This document shows, in pieces, positions 25,688 through 34,415 of a stretch of DNA of 64,000 nucleotides. The translations under genes were made by a program, and so were the position numbers. Source of the DNA: Streptomyces sp. AC550_RSS872. Lineage in GTDB: Bacteria > Actinomycetota > Actinomycetes > Streptomycetales > Streptomycetaceae. The notes below the pieces were generated by a model that searched no databases, was not told the origin of the DNA, and was given only the letters and a program-made list of their open reading frames with translations. Numbering within the stretch: position 1 is the first letter of the stretch; every line of letters starts with the position of its first letter. The DNA lies in NCBI RefSeq assembly GCF_019049285.1, contig NZ_JAGMUL010000114.1:94134-158133 (forward strand). The letters are read 5' to 3'.

Positions 25688-26026
25688 ATGAGCCCCATGC
25701 CGACCACCCTCGTCGCCTTCCTGGGAGCCTGCGCTCCTGTCGCCGCCTCGCCGGGGCCCGGCACGGTGCTGATCATCAAGCAGTCGCTGCACAGCAGGCG
25801 CTCCGGATTCCTGACCGTGCTCGGCGACGAGACCGGCGTCTTCGGCGTCCAGACCCTGCGGCAGGCGCGCCCCACGAAGGGCACGGAGGGAACGGAGCAG
25901 ACGGGCGTGTGGTTCGTCGGCCGGCTGAAGACCGTGCTGTCCCGCACGGGTGTGCGCCGGCGCCGGGAACAGGCCTCCGGCGGCGTACTGCCGCTGCTCG
26001 GCGTCCGTATGCCACTGGATACCTGA
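25688..26026 (+). pseudogene. LysE-family exporter with internal deletions
   Basis: The 112-codon frame starts like a LysE/RhtB translocator (LVAFLGACAPVAASPGPGTVLIIKQSLHSRRSGFLTVLGDETGVF). It jumps to GVQTLRQAR, then to VWFVGRLKTVLSRTGVRRR and a normal C-terminus. Family members are about 205-210 residues, so roughly 95 residues covering several transmembrane helices are missing, apparently in two in-frame deletions. The surviving frame is open, but the product cannot form the usual six-helix exporter. Confidence 0.72.
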
Positions 26027-26146
26027 CACCCTGACCGGGGCGGTGTGCCAAAGTCCCGACGACAAGGCCCGTCGACCGGCTCGCGCCGCCCCCTCCGTCC
26101 GGGCAGGATGCTGCCCGTAGCCCTTCACGTGCCCAGGGAGGCCCGG

Positions 26147-27274
26147 ATGACCGGCACCGCACCCGCGCCCTTCACCGCCGACGACTACGGGGCGCGTATG
26201 GAACGTGCCGCGCGGGCGGCCGCCGACGCAGGCCTGGCCGGGCTGCTGGTGGCACCTGGCCCGGATCTGGTGTGGCTCACCGGCTACGCGCCCCCCGCGG
26301 AGACCGAGCGGCTCACCCTGCTGGTCCTCGCCCCCGGCCAGGACCCCGTCCTCGTCGTCCCCGCTCTGGAGGCCCCGGACGCGGCGAAGGCCGCCGGCGC
26401 GCCCGGTCTGACCCTGCGCGACTGGACCGACGGCAAGGACCCCTACGCCGCCACCGCCGCCCTGCTTGACGCGACCGGCCGGTTCGGCATCAGCGACAAC
26501 GCATGGGCGATGCATCTGCTCGCTCTCCAGCGGGCACTGCCCGCCACCACCTACGCCTCCCTCACCGACGCCCTGCCGATGCTGCGGGCCGTCAAGGACG
26601 CGGCCGAGCTGGAGCTGTTGGCGGCCGCGGGGGCGGCCGCTGACGCAACGTTCGAGGAGATCCGGAAGGTTCCCTTCGGCGGACGACACGAGTCCGACGT
26701 CGCCGCTGACCTCGCCGACCTGCTGCGCCGCTTCGGTCACTCCCAGGTCGACTTCACCATCGTCGCCTCCGGTCCGAACGGCGCCAACCCGCACCACGAG
26801 GTGGGCGACCGCGTGATCGAACGCGGCGACATGGTCGTCCTCGACTTCGGCGGCCTGAAGGACGGCTACGGTTCCGACACCTCCCGCACGGTCCACGTCG
26901 GTGAACCCACCGACGAGGAACGCCGGGTCCACGACCTCGTACGCGAGGCCCAGGAGGCCGGCTTCCGGGCGGTACGGCCCGGCGTCGCCTGCCAGGAGGT
27001 CGACCGGGCCGCCCGCGCGGTCATCGCCGACGCCGGGTACGGCGAGTACTTCATCCACCGCACCGGGCACGGCATCGGCGTCACCACGCACGAGCCGCCG
27101 TACATGATCGAGGGCGAGGAGCAGCCTCTCGTGCCCGGCATGTGCTTCTCCGTGGAACCCGGCGTCTATCTGCCCGGCCGCTTCGGAGTGCGCATCGAGG
27201 ACATCGTCACCGTCACCGAGGACGGCGGCCGGCGCCTCAACGACACCACCCGCGACATGGTCATAGTGGACTGA
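26147..27274 (+). CDS. M24-family Xaa-Pro aminopeptidase-like metallopeptidase
   Basis: 375 residues; AGGGAGG precedes the ATG at 26147. The N-terminal creatinase-like domain (about 1-140) is followed by the pita-bread domain with all five metal ligands in order: Asp (MVVLDFGG), Asp (GSDTSRT), His (RTGHGIG), Glu (FSVEPG) and Glu (RIEDIV). Expected to cleave an N-terminal residue before proline, or a dipeptide, in the cytosol. It is followed by the APH-like gene on the same strand. Confidence 0.9.
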   Translation: MTGTAPAPFTADDYGARMERAARAAADAGLAGLLVAPGPDLVWLTGYAPPAETERLTLLVLAPGQDPVLVVPALEAPDAAKAAGAPGLTLRDWTDGKDPYAATAALLDATGRFGISDNAWAMHLLALQRALPATTYASLTDALPMLRAVKDAAELELLAAAGAAADATFEEIRKVPFGGRHESDVAADLADLLRRFGHSQVDFTIVASGPNGANPHHEVGDRVIERGDMVVLDFGGLKDGYGSDTSRTVHVGEPTDEERRVHDLVREAQEAGFRAVRPGVACQEVDRAARAVIADAGYGEYFIHRTGHGIGVTTHEPPYMIEGEEQPLVPGMCFSVEPGVYLPGRFGVRIEDIVTVTEDGGRRLNDTTRDMVIVD

Positions 27275-27335
27275 CCCGGTGACCGGCACCGGAGCGAGGA
27301 GACCCCGTAGACCCCCGAGCGACGACGGCGCGACC

Positions 27336-28283
27336 ATGACCCAGGCACCGACACCCACCGCGGACACCGTCCGCCGACTGGTCCGTTCCCTGCTCAAGGA
27401 CGGCGTGGACGACTCGGCCGGACCCGAGGTCCGGCCTGCCGCCCCGGGCGCCGACCCCGCCACCTGGCTGGTCGGCACCCGGCATGTGCTGCGCCTCGCC
27501 CCCGACCGGAGCGCCGCCGTACGGCAGCGCCGAGAACTGCGGCTGCGTGACCTCGTCCGCCCGCATGTCCCGGTCACGGTGCCGACGAGCGTCGCGCACG
27601 GGGAGTGGGCGCCCGGGCTGCCCTACACCCTGGACAGGAAGGTGCCCGGCGGGGCCGGTGGGGAGCACGACGTGTCCGCCCTGGGCGAGGCCGACCTGGC
27701 CGGGCTGCTGACCGGGCTGCGCGAGGTACCGGCACGGCAGGCCGAGACGCTCGGTGTGCCGCGCGCCGCACCGCGCTCCCTGGAGGCCCTGCGCCGCGCC
27801 GCCGAAGGCCCCGCCGAACGCCTCGCCGACGCCGACGAGTTCGACGCCGCCCGGCTGCGCCAGCTCACCCAGCAGGCCGCCGTCCAGCTCGCCGCCCAGC
27901 CCGGCACCGCCGTCCTCGTCCACCACGCCCTCACCGGCGATCACCTCGTCGTCAGCGCCGACGGCCGGGTGCGCGGCGTCCTCGGCTGGGCCGACACCGT
28001 CCTGGGCGACCCCGCCGAGGACATCGCGGGCCTCGCCCTCGCCGTCGGCTCCCCGGCCGCCGTCCGTGCCGCCACCCTCGCCGGCTACGGCGCCCGCCCC
28101 TGTCTGCGCGGCCTCTGGCTCGCCCGCTGCGACGCGCTCGTGCGTCTCGCGGACCGCCTCGACGGCAAGGGCGAGACGCCGCTCCCGTTGCTGAGGGTGC
28201 AGCTTCGGCACGCGTGGGAGGCGATCCTGCTGGAGCGGGTGACCGAGCTCAGGGAGGACGAGGACGGGGCCGACGAACTCTAG
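27336..28283 (+). CDS. APH-fold phosphotransferase homologue lacking catalytic aspartates (probable pseudokinase)
   Basis: 315 residues from the ATG at 27336. The C-terminal lobe aligns with the aminoglycoside phosphotransferase family around LVHHALTGDHLVV and GVLGWADTVLGDPAEDIAG. Active members have HxD in the first motif and Asp-Trp/Phe in the second; here they read HHA and GW, so both the catalytic base and the metal-binding Asp appear replaced (Ala, Gly). The structural DPAED remains. Either a scaffold or sensor that still binds nucleotide, or a gene losing function. It lies 61 bases after the M24 gene. Confidence 0.72.
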   Translation: MTQAPTPTADTVRRLVRSLLKDGVDDSAGPEVRPAAPGADPATWLVGTRHVLRLAPDRSAAVRQRRELRLRDLVRPHVPVTVPTSVAHGEWAPGLPYTLDRKVPGGAGGEHDVSALGEADLAGLLTGLREVPARQAETLGVPRAAPRSLEALRRAAEGPAERLADADEFDAARLRQLTQQAAVQLAAQPGTAVLVHHALTGDHLVVSADGRVRGVLGWADTVLGDPAEDIAGLALAVGSPAAVRAATLAGYGARPCLRGLWLARCDALVRLADRLDGKGETPLPLLRVQLRHAWEAILLERVTELREDEDGADEL

Positions 28284-28334
28284 GGGGTGTGTCGTCACAT
28301 TCCCGCCCGCCCCGGCCGGCAGCGCTTTCCCCGC

Positions 28335-30080
28335 TCAGTCCTGCAACAGCACCACGCTCGACTCCCCGGGCACATGGAGCACCCCGTCCGCGCCCGGCGA
28401 CTCCACCGGCTCCCACGCGGCCAGTACGGTGGCCCGGCGCGGCCCCAGGGGGATGGCCGCCGCCTCCTTGGCGAGGTTGACGGCCACGCGGACGTCACCG
28501 CGGCGGAAGGCGAGCCAGCGCTCCCGCTCGTCGTAGGCCACCTTGGTGTCGGCGAGGTCGGGATCGGTGAGGTCGGGCTGCTCGTGGCGCAGGGCGATGA
28601 GACGGCGGTACCAGTCCAGCACGCGCGCGTGAGGCTCGCTGTCGAGCTCGGACCAGTCGAGGCAGGAGCGGTCCCGGGTCGCCGGGTCCTGTGGGTCGGG
28701 CACATCCTCCTCGGCCCAGCCGTGCTCGGCGAACTCCCGCCGTCTGCCGCGCCGTACGGCCTGAGCGAGCTCCGGATCGGTGTGGTCGGTGAAGAACTGC
28801 CAGGGCGTGCCCGCGGCCCACTCCTCGCCCATGAACAGCATCGGCGTGAACGGCGCGGTCAGCGTCAGCGCGGCCGCACAGGCCAGCAGGCCGGGGGAGA
28901 GCAGGGCCGCGAGCCGGTCGCCCTGGGCCCGGTTGCCGACCTGGTCGTGGGTCTGGCCGTAGCCGAGGAGGCGGTGCGCCGCCACGCGCGCGCGGTCCAG
29001 GGGGCGTCCGTGGCGGCGGCCCCGGAAGCTCGAGTAGGTGCCGTCGTGGAAGTAGCCGCCGGTGAGGGTCTTGGCGAGGCCCGCCATGGGAGCGCGCGCG
29101 AAGTCGGCGTAGTAGCCCTGGGACTCGCCGGTCAGCGCGGTGTGCAGGGTGTGGTGGAAGTCGTCGTTCCACTGCGCGTGCAGCCCGAGCCCGCCCTCCT
29201 CGCGCGCGGCGATCAGCCGGGGGTCGTTCAGGTCCGACTCGGCGATCAGGGACAGCGGCCGGCCGAGGTCGGCGGAGAGGGCGTCGACGGACGTCGACAG
29301 TTCCTCCAGGAAGTGGCACGCACGCGTGTCCTTCAGCGCGTGCACGGCGTCCAGGCGCAGCCCGTCGAGCCGGTAGTCCCGCAGCCAGGCCAGCGAGCTC
29401 TCCAGGAGGTACGCGCGCACCTCGTCGGAGCCGGGCGCGTCCAGATTGACGGCGGAACCCCAGGGAGTGTGGTGCTTGTCCGTGAGGTAGGGGCCGAAGG
29501 CGGGCAGATAGTTCCCGGACGGGCCGAAGTGGTTGTGCACGACGTCCAGGACCACGCCCAGGCCCAGCTCATGCGCCCGGTCGACGAAGCGCTTCAGCGC
29601 CTCGGGACCGCCGTACGGCTCGTGCACGGCCCACAGCGAGACGCCCTCGTACCCCCAGCCGTGCCGTCCGGGGAAGGGGCACAGCGGCATCAACTCGACA
29701 TGGGTCACGCCCAGTTCGACGAGATGCCCGAGCCGCTCGGCGGCCGCGTCCAGGGTGCCCTCGCGCGTGTACGTGCCCACATGCAGCTCGTACAGCACCG
29801 CGCCGGGCAACGGCTGCCCCGCCCACTCGGTACGCCACTCGAACCGCCCGTGGTCGACGACCGCGCTCAGCCCGTCCGGGCCGTCCGGCTGCCGGCGCGA
29901 GCGCGGATCGGGCAGCACGGGGCCGTCGTCGAGCGCGAAGCCGTACCGCGTCCCGTCCCGTGCTTCCGCCTCCCCCCGCCACCATCCCGCGCGATCGGGA
30001 TCGCGCTCCAACGCGCGCGTGACGCCTTCGCAATGGAGCGTCACACTTCCGGCCTGCGGTGCCCACACCTCGAACTGCAC
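28335..30080 (-). CDS. treZ: Malto-oligosyltrehalose trehalohydrolase
   Basis: 581 residues, the usual length. An N-terminal early-set domain (FEVWAPQAGSVTLHCEG) precedes a GH13 barrel with VVLDVVHNH, LRLDAVHALKD (nucleophile Asp), LIAESDLNDP (acid/base Glu) and GQTHDQVGNR (the family-typical His-Asp region). It releases trehalose from the maltooligosyl trehalose made by TreY, in the cytosol. Its partner treY lies about 4.3 kb away on the same strand, separated by other genes, instead of adjacent as in many actinomycetes. Confidence 0.96.
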   Translation of the reverse strand: MQFEVWAPQAGSVTLHCEGVTRALERDPDRAGWWRGEAEARDGTRYGFALDDGPVLPDPRSRRQPDGPDGLSAVVDHGRFEWRTEWAGQPLPGAVLYELHVGTYTREGTLDAAAERLGHLVELGVTHVELMPLCPFPGRHGWGYEGVSLWAVHEPYGGPEALKRFVDRAHELGLGVVLDVVHNHFGPSGNYLPAFGPYLTDKHHTPWGSAVNLDAPGSDEVRAYLLESSLAWLRDYRLDGLRLDAVHALKDTRACHFLEELSTSVDALSADLGRPLSLIAESDLNDPRLIAAREEGGLGLHAQWNDDFHHTLHTALTGESQGYYADFARAPMAGLAKTLTGGYFHDGTYSSFRGRRHGRPLDRARVAAHRLLGYGQTHDQVGNRAQGDRLAALLSPGLLACAAALTLTAPFTPMLFMGEEWAAGTPWQFFTDHTDPELAQAVRRGRRREFAEHGWAEEDVPDPQDPATRDRSCLDWSELDSEPHARVLDWYRRLIALRHEQPDLTDPDLADTKVAYDERERWLAFRRGDVRVAVNLAKEAAAIPLGPRRATVLAAWEPVESPGADGVLHVPGESSVVLLQD

Positions 30081-30265
30081 GGACGGTTCCCCTTCGTCTG
30101 CTCACCGTGATGTAGCCCGTCCATGGTGCTTCAAACGAGATCAATCCGCTTTTGAATCTTCCCTTTTGCGGCAGGTGTCGTGACCGGTCCTGCCGATCAC
30201 GCGCGCGTGCGGGCCGTTTCCCCGTTTTCTGGACAGCGCGGGTTCGCTGACCGACAATCAGCGAC

Positions 30266-30817
30266 GTGACGTCGTCTTTCGAGTTCAACACGTACCCCGC
30301 GCGGCTGTCCGACGTGGAGCGCGACAAGGCGCTGAAGGTGCTCCGTGACGGCGTCGCCATGGGTCGGCTGTCACACGACACGTTCGTGCGGCGCATGGAA
30401 CTCGCTCTTTCCGCCCGCCGCGCGGACGAGCTCGCGGCACTCACCGCCGACCTGCCCTCCGAGAGCCGTCTGTCGCGTCTGGTGTTCGGCACCGTCGAGG
30501 CGGTGTCCGGCTTCACCGTACGGCTGCGCAGGGCATGGCAGGCCGAGCGGCTGCCCAAGCTGCTGCTGCCCCACCCGTCGGCCGGCCACCCGCTGCGCAT
30601 CGGCCGCGACCCCCTCAACGGGCTGCGGCTGACCCACGAGACGGTGTCCCGGGTACACGCCGAACTGAGTCATCAGGGGGGCCTGTGGGTGTTGCGCGAC
30701 CTCGGCTCCACCAACGGCACCACGGTGAACGGCCGACGCGTCATCGGTGCCGTCGTGGTCCGCGAGGGAGACCAGGTCGGCTTCGGCCGGATGTCGTTCC
30801 GGCTCGCCGCGAACTGA
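30266..30817 (+). CDS. DUF1707-FHA domain protein
   Basis: 183 residues from a GTG. Residues about 10-65 are the DUF1707 helical domain (RLSDVERDKALKVLRDGVAMGRLSHDTFVRRMELAL...ELAALTADLP). Residues about 95-183 are an FHA domain with the phosphothreonine-binding signature (LRIGRDPLNGLRL, VSRVHAEL, LRDLGSTNGTTVNGR). It probably docks onto a substrate phosphorylated by a Ser/Thr kinase; no kinase gene is in the window. Divergent from treZ. Confidence 0.9.
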   Translation: MTSSFEFNTYPARLSDVERDKALKVLRDGVAMGRLSHDTFVRRMELALSARRADELAALTADLPSESRLSRLVFGTVEAVSGFTVRLRRAWQAERLPKLLLPHPSAGHPLRIGRDPLNGLRLTHETVSRVHAELSHQGGLWVLRDLGSTNGTTVNGRRVIGAVVVREGDQVGFGRMSFRLAAN

Positions 30818-30884
30818 GCCCTGCCCCGGCTCTGGCCTGCACCTTGGTTGAAGTGTTGACTCAAGCCCCTTTGCCCTCTGCGGT

Positions 30885-30902
30885 GTTGACGTAGTCGTCA
30901 AC
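30885..30902. promoter_or_regulatory. Perfect palindrome GTTGACG-TAGT-CGTCAAC upstream of an M14 gene
   Basis: Seven-base arms around a 4-base spacer in the gap between the FHA gene and the M14 carboxypeptidase gene. The left arm includes a TTGACG that could be a -35 element, so a repressor bound here would block transcription. A second TTGA...TCAA pair lies 30 bases upstream. Confidence 0.45.
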
Positions 30903-30955
30903 TCGTGACTGACTGTGCGTACACCATGCACATCAGGTGAACCGACGGCACCACA

Positions 30956-32326
30956 TTGTGGAGGTGTGCCCTGCCGCCACTCCTCCGCTACCCGAGCGTC
31001 GACGAGCTGGGCGCCCGGGCGGCCGCACTCGTCGCCCGCCGGCCCCGAGACGCGCGTCTGCGCCGCGTCGGGACGTCTCGCGCGGGCACGCCCCTGTGGC
31101 TGTTGTCCGTCGGCCACGGCAGCCGTCAGGCCCTCGTCGTGGCCGGTCCGCACGCCAACGAGCCGGTCGGTGGTGCCACCGTGCTCCGGCTGGCCGAACG
31201 GGTGCTCGCCGACCCCCGGCTGCACGAGGGTGCCGACGCCACCTGGAACCTGCTGCTGTGCCTCGACCCCGACGGCCTGCGCCGCAACGAGGGCTGGCTG
31301 CACGGCCCGTACGCCCTCTCCGGCTACTTCCGGCACTTCTTCCGGCCCGGCTTCCTGGAACAGCCCGAATGGCTGCCGGACGGCGCGGACCGCGCCACGC
31401 TGCCCGAGACCCGCGCGCTGCTCGGACTCCAGGACGAACTGCGGCCCTTCCTGCATTGCTCCCTGCACGGCGTCGACGTCGGCGGCGGCTTCGTCGAGCT
31501 GACCCACGACCTGCCCGGCCTCGCCCAGCGCGTCGCCCACGCCGCCGCCCGCCTCGGCATCCCGCGCGAGCTCGGCCCCTACGACACGCTGTACTGGCCG
31601 GAACTGGGGCCCGCCGTCTACCGGATCCCGAGGCCACGCCGAGGCGACCTGGCCGCCGCCATCACCGAGGCGGCCGTCGAGTCGACGTGGTTCCACCCGT
31701 ACCGGCACGGCACGGTCACGGCGGTCGTCGAGGCCCCCATGTGGGGTGTGGCCGGCGTGGAGGACGGCGCCCCGCACCCAGATGAGGAAACGGTCCTGCG
31801 CAGGGTGAGCCACACACTGCGCCACGACACCCGCGTCCTGAACGGGCTGCTGGAGCGTCTGCGGCCCCACCTCCCCGCCGGACCCGAGACGGCCCGGCTG
31901 CTCGCCCCGGTCGACGACTATTTACTGGTCTGTCCCGGACTCGCCGACACCTGGGACCCCGACGTCGGGGACCCGGTCGGCGTACACCCCCTTCCCCCGC
32001 TCAGCACCGCCCACCTGGCCGCCCTGCGCATCGCCGGGCGGCGGCTCGCGCTGCGGACCGCCGGGCTGCTGCACCAGCTCGTCACGGGCGCCGGGCGCGA
32101 TCCGGCCGGCGCGCTGCCGGAGCTGGACCGGCTCATCGAGGAGTGGTGCGAGGACTACCGCGACGGCTGCGGGGCGCGCTGGATACCGGTCGCCCGCCAG
32201 GTGGAGTACCAGGCGCGGGTCGTGCTCGCCGCGTTCGAGCTCGCCGGGCGGCACGCGCCCGCGTGCTCCCGTTCGGGTGAGTCGGGGTGGAATGCCGGGG
32301 CCGCCGTGCCGATGCATCGGGAATGA
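30956..32326 (+). CDS. M14-family zinc carboxypeptidase-like protein
   Basis: 456 residues from a TTG at 30956; GGAGG at 30960-30964 suggests a CTG at 30971 instead, which also fits the paralogue's N-terminus. Zinc motif GPHANEPVGG (His-x-x-Glu form) and a second HCSLHGVDVGG with the later His are visible, followed by a long C-terminal helical part. There is no signal peptide, so it is cytosolic. It is paralogous to the convergent gene at 32821-34071 (compare LRYPSVDELGARAAAL with LRYPTLTELVLSARAL). The stop overlaps the start of the SSI-type inhibitor gene (ATGA). Confidence 0.82.
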   Translation: MWRCALPPLLRYPSVDELGARAAALVARRPRDARLRRVGTSRAGTPLWLLSVGHGSRQALVVAGPHANEPVGGATVLRLAERVLADPRLHEGADATWNLLLCLDPDGLRRNEGWLHGPYALSGYFRHFFRPGFLEQPEWLPDGADRATLPETRALLGLQDELRPFLHCSLHGVDVGGGFVELTHDLPGLAQRVAHAAARLGIPRELGPYDTLYWPELGPAVYRIPRPRRGDLAAAITEAAVESTWFHPYRHGTVTAVVEAPMWGVAGVEDGAPHPDEETVLRRVSHTLRHDTRVLNGLLERLRPHLPAGPETARLLAPVDDYLLVCPGLADTWDPDVGDPVGVHPLPPLSTAHLAALRIAGRRLALRTAGLLHQLVTGAGRDPAGALPELDRLIEEWCEDYRDGCGARWIPVARQVEYQARVVLAAFELAGRHAPACSRSGESGWNAGAAVPMHRE

Positions 32327-32742
32327 CGCATTCACTCACGGCGAAAGCGGTACGGGGCGGCCTGCTGGCGGCGGCCGCCATGCTCGTCCTCGGTGCGACT
32401 CCCGCACGGGCGATGGTCCAGGAACCGGAGCCGGGAAGCTGGCTCTACCTGACGGTCACCCGAGGCGACGCCCGCCACGGCGACCCGCACGGCACGCTGT
32501 TGCTGTGCGACCCGCCGCAGGGCCACAGGAAGGCGGCCGAGGCCTGCGCGGACCTGGAGCGGGTGGGCGGTGACATCAGCCGGCTCCGCACGGTGGACTC
32601 GTTCTGCCCGATGATCTACGCGCCGGTGACCGTCCACGCGCGCGGGGAGTGGAACGGACGGCCGGTCGACTACCGCGAGACCTTCGCCAACGGGTGCGCG
32701 ATGGGCGCGCGGACGGGGTCGGTGTTCGCCCTGGAGGGCTGA
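32323..32742 (+). CDS. SSI-family (I16) secreted protease inhibitor
   Basis: 139 residues. Signal peptide (about 1-30, ending ARA), then the SSI fold: LYLTVTRGD, LLLCDPPQGH, ACADLERVGGDI, CPMIYAPVTVHARGEWNG and YRETFANGCAMG. Four Cys can form the two conserved disulfides. The reactive loop Cys95-Pro-Met97-Ile98-Tyr matches Streptomyces subtilisin inhibitor (P1 Met), predicting subtilisin inhibition. Its ATG overlaps the TGA of the M14 gene (ATGA), so the two are translationally coupled, an odd pairing of a cytosolic metallopeptidase with an exported serine-protease inhibitor. Confidence 0.92.
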   Translation: MTHSLTAKAVRGGLLAAAAMLVLGATPARAMVQEPEPGSWLYLTVTRGDARHGDPHGTLLLCDPPQGHRKAAEACADLERVGGDISRLRTVDSFCPMIYAPVTVHARGEWNGRPVDYRETFANGCAMGARTGSVFALEG

Positions 32743-32820
32743 CGCCGTAGGCCACACGGACGCACGCGCGCGGACGGCGGCACGGCTCGCGCCGACCGGG
32801 CACAGAGGGCGGCGCGCGGC

Positions 32821-34071
32821 TCACGCCGCCCGGTCGCGCGCGTGCATGGCTGCCGCGACGACCGTGCGGGACTGGTGCTCGACCTGGTGCTCCAGCGGCA
32901 CCCAGCGGGCGCGGAAGCGTTCGGCGAAGGCGTCGCTCCAACTCGCCACGAGGTGTTCGAGGCGCTGCGCCCCACGGTCGTCGGCCTCCTCGAGGACGCG
33001 CAGCAGCATGGCCGCCGCCCGCAGCGGCAGCCGGCGCCCGAAGGCGTCCACGCTCCCGACGTACGCCATGGTGTTGTCGGCGGGCGGCGTGTGCGTCCAG
33101 TCGGCGGCAAGACCTGGCACCAGCTCCAGCGCCCACTTCGACGCCCGCAGCAAGGGCCCGTCGGCCCCCTCCAGACGGGGGAGTGCCTCGGCGAGCACCC
33201 GCTCCACCTCCAGCGTGTCCCGCAGCAGCCGGGCCGCCAGCCGTCGCATCGCCCTGGCCGGCGCCGGATGCGGCGCCGGATCGTCCACCAGGTCGCTCGC
33301 CCACATCGGCACCTCCACGACCGCGGTCAGCCCGCCGTACCGGTGCACGTGGTACCAGGTGCTGCTCCGCGCGTCGTCCGGCATGCTCGGATACGCCGCC
33401 CCCGCACCCGGCGCCGGCATGACGTGCACGCCGGGTCCGGACGCAGGCCAGCCCGCCGCGTCCGAGGCGCCGGTCTCCACCGGGATGTGCAGCTGCGCCG
33501 CCGACTTCGCGAACGGCTCGGCGAGTCCGGGAACGTCCTTCGTCAACTGCACCCAGCTGCCGCCCAGATCGGTCCCGTGCAGCGTCACCTGGAGGTAGGG
33601 GCGCAGTTCGTCGATCACCCGGGTCAGCGCGCGCGTCTCGGGCGGCAGCCGGTCGGGCGGCAGCGCGGCCGGCGCCCACTCCGGCTGCTCCGGGGCCGCG
33701 GGCCGGAAGAAGCCGCGGTGGTAGTCGAACAGGGTGCGGGGCGCCGGCGTGACATGCAGGCTCGCCCCGTCGGGATCCGCGCACAGCAGGAAGTGCCAGG
33801 AGGTGTCGGCCCGCAACTCCCACTCGTGCAGTACCCGTTCGGCGACCGCGAGGAGTGTGGGGCCGCCCGTGGGCTCGTTGGAATGCGCGCCGGCGACCAC
33901 CAGGACGGCGTGTCGGGCGTGACCGATGGACAGCAGGTGGAGGGGTCTGCCCGCCCGGGAGGCCCCCACCTGTCTCAGGGTGCACAGGCCCGGACGGTGA
34001 GCGGCCAGTGCGCGGGCGGACAGGACTAGTTCGGTCAGGGTGGGGTAGCGCAGCTCCGGCAGGAGACTCAC
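32821..34071 (-). CDS. M14-family zinc carboxypeptidase-like protein (paralogue)
   Basis: 416 residues. Shares the whole layout of the protein at 30956: LRYPTLTELVLSARAL, VGASRAGRPLHLLSIGHARHAVLVVAG, AHSNEPTGG (His-x-x-Glu zinc motif), LQVTLHGTDLGGSWVQ, then the STWYHVHRYGGLTAVVEVPMW segment carrying the catalytic Glu region. No signal peptide. The two paralogues face each other with the SSI gene between, which looks like an inverted duplication followed by divergence. Substrate unknown; possibly cell-wall peptides or amidated small molecules. Confidence 0.82.
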   Translation of the reverse strand: MSLLPELRYPTLTELVLSARALAAHRPGLCTLRQVGASRAGRPLHLLSIGHARHAVLVVAGAHSNEPTGGPTLLAVAERVLHEWELRADTSWHFLLCADPDGASLHVTPAPRTLFDYHRGFFRPAAPEQPEWAPAALPPDRLPPETRALTRVIDELRPYLQVTLHGTDLGGSWVQLTKDVPGLAEPFAKSAAQLHIPVETGASDAAGWPASGPGVHVMPAPGAGAAYPSMPDDARSSTWYHVHRYGGLTAVVEVPMWASDLVDDPAPHPAPARAMRRLAARLLRDTLEVERVLAEALPRLEGADGPLLRASKWALELVPGLAADWTHTPPADNTMAYVGSVDAFGRRLPLRAAAMLLRVLEEADDRGAQRLEHLVASWSDAFAERFRARWVPLEHQVEHQSRTVVAAAMHARDRAA

Positions 34072-34415
34072 CCCCGTTACGTCCGCCCGGCTCGCATCCG
34101 CAGTACCCCACGGTCTGGTTTACCTGTCAAGGAGTTCACGGGGGAGGCTCCCCGGGGCGCCCAGTTGCATTGACCGCCGAGAGGTACGGGCGGCCGGCGT
34201 CAGCGGGAGGGCCGGGTCCGCCCTGCCGGGCCGTCGGGCACCCTTCTCCTGCACTGATACGTGTCGGGGAAGCCGGGCGTGCGGAGGGCCGCGGCGCTCG
34301 TCACCACGCGCCGGCCGCCGTACCCGAGCCCCGGGAGCGCACGCGGGCCCGAGCCGGTCGCGGGCACGAAGCCACGGCGCGCCACGCGACCGTACGCCCC
34401 GTAGGCGCCCTCGGC
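34072..34415. other. 344-base gap without a supported gene
   Basis: This holds the promoter side of the M14 gene and the 3' flank of treY. A 61-codon open frame on the minus strand (34200-34385) has no ribosome-binding site or recognisable sequence. I see no RNA gene or repeat here. Confidence 0.5.

Noticed and set aside
28284..28334. Possible insertion-sequence end (GGGGTGTGTCGTCACATTCCC)
   Set aside because: It felt familiar, but there is no partner inverted repeat, target duplication or transposase fragment.
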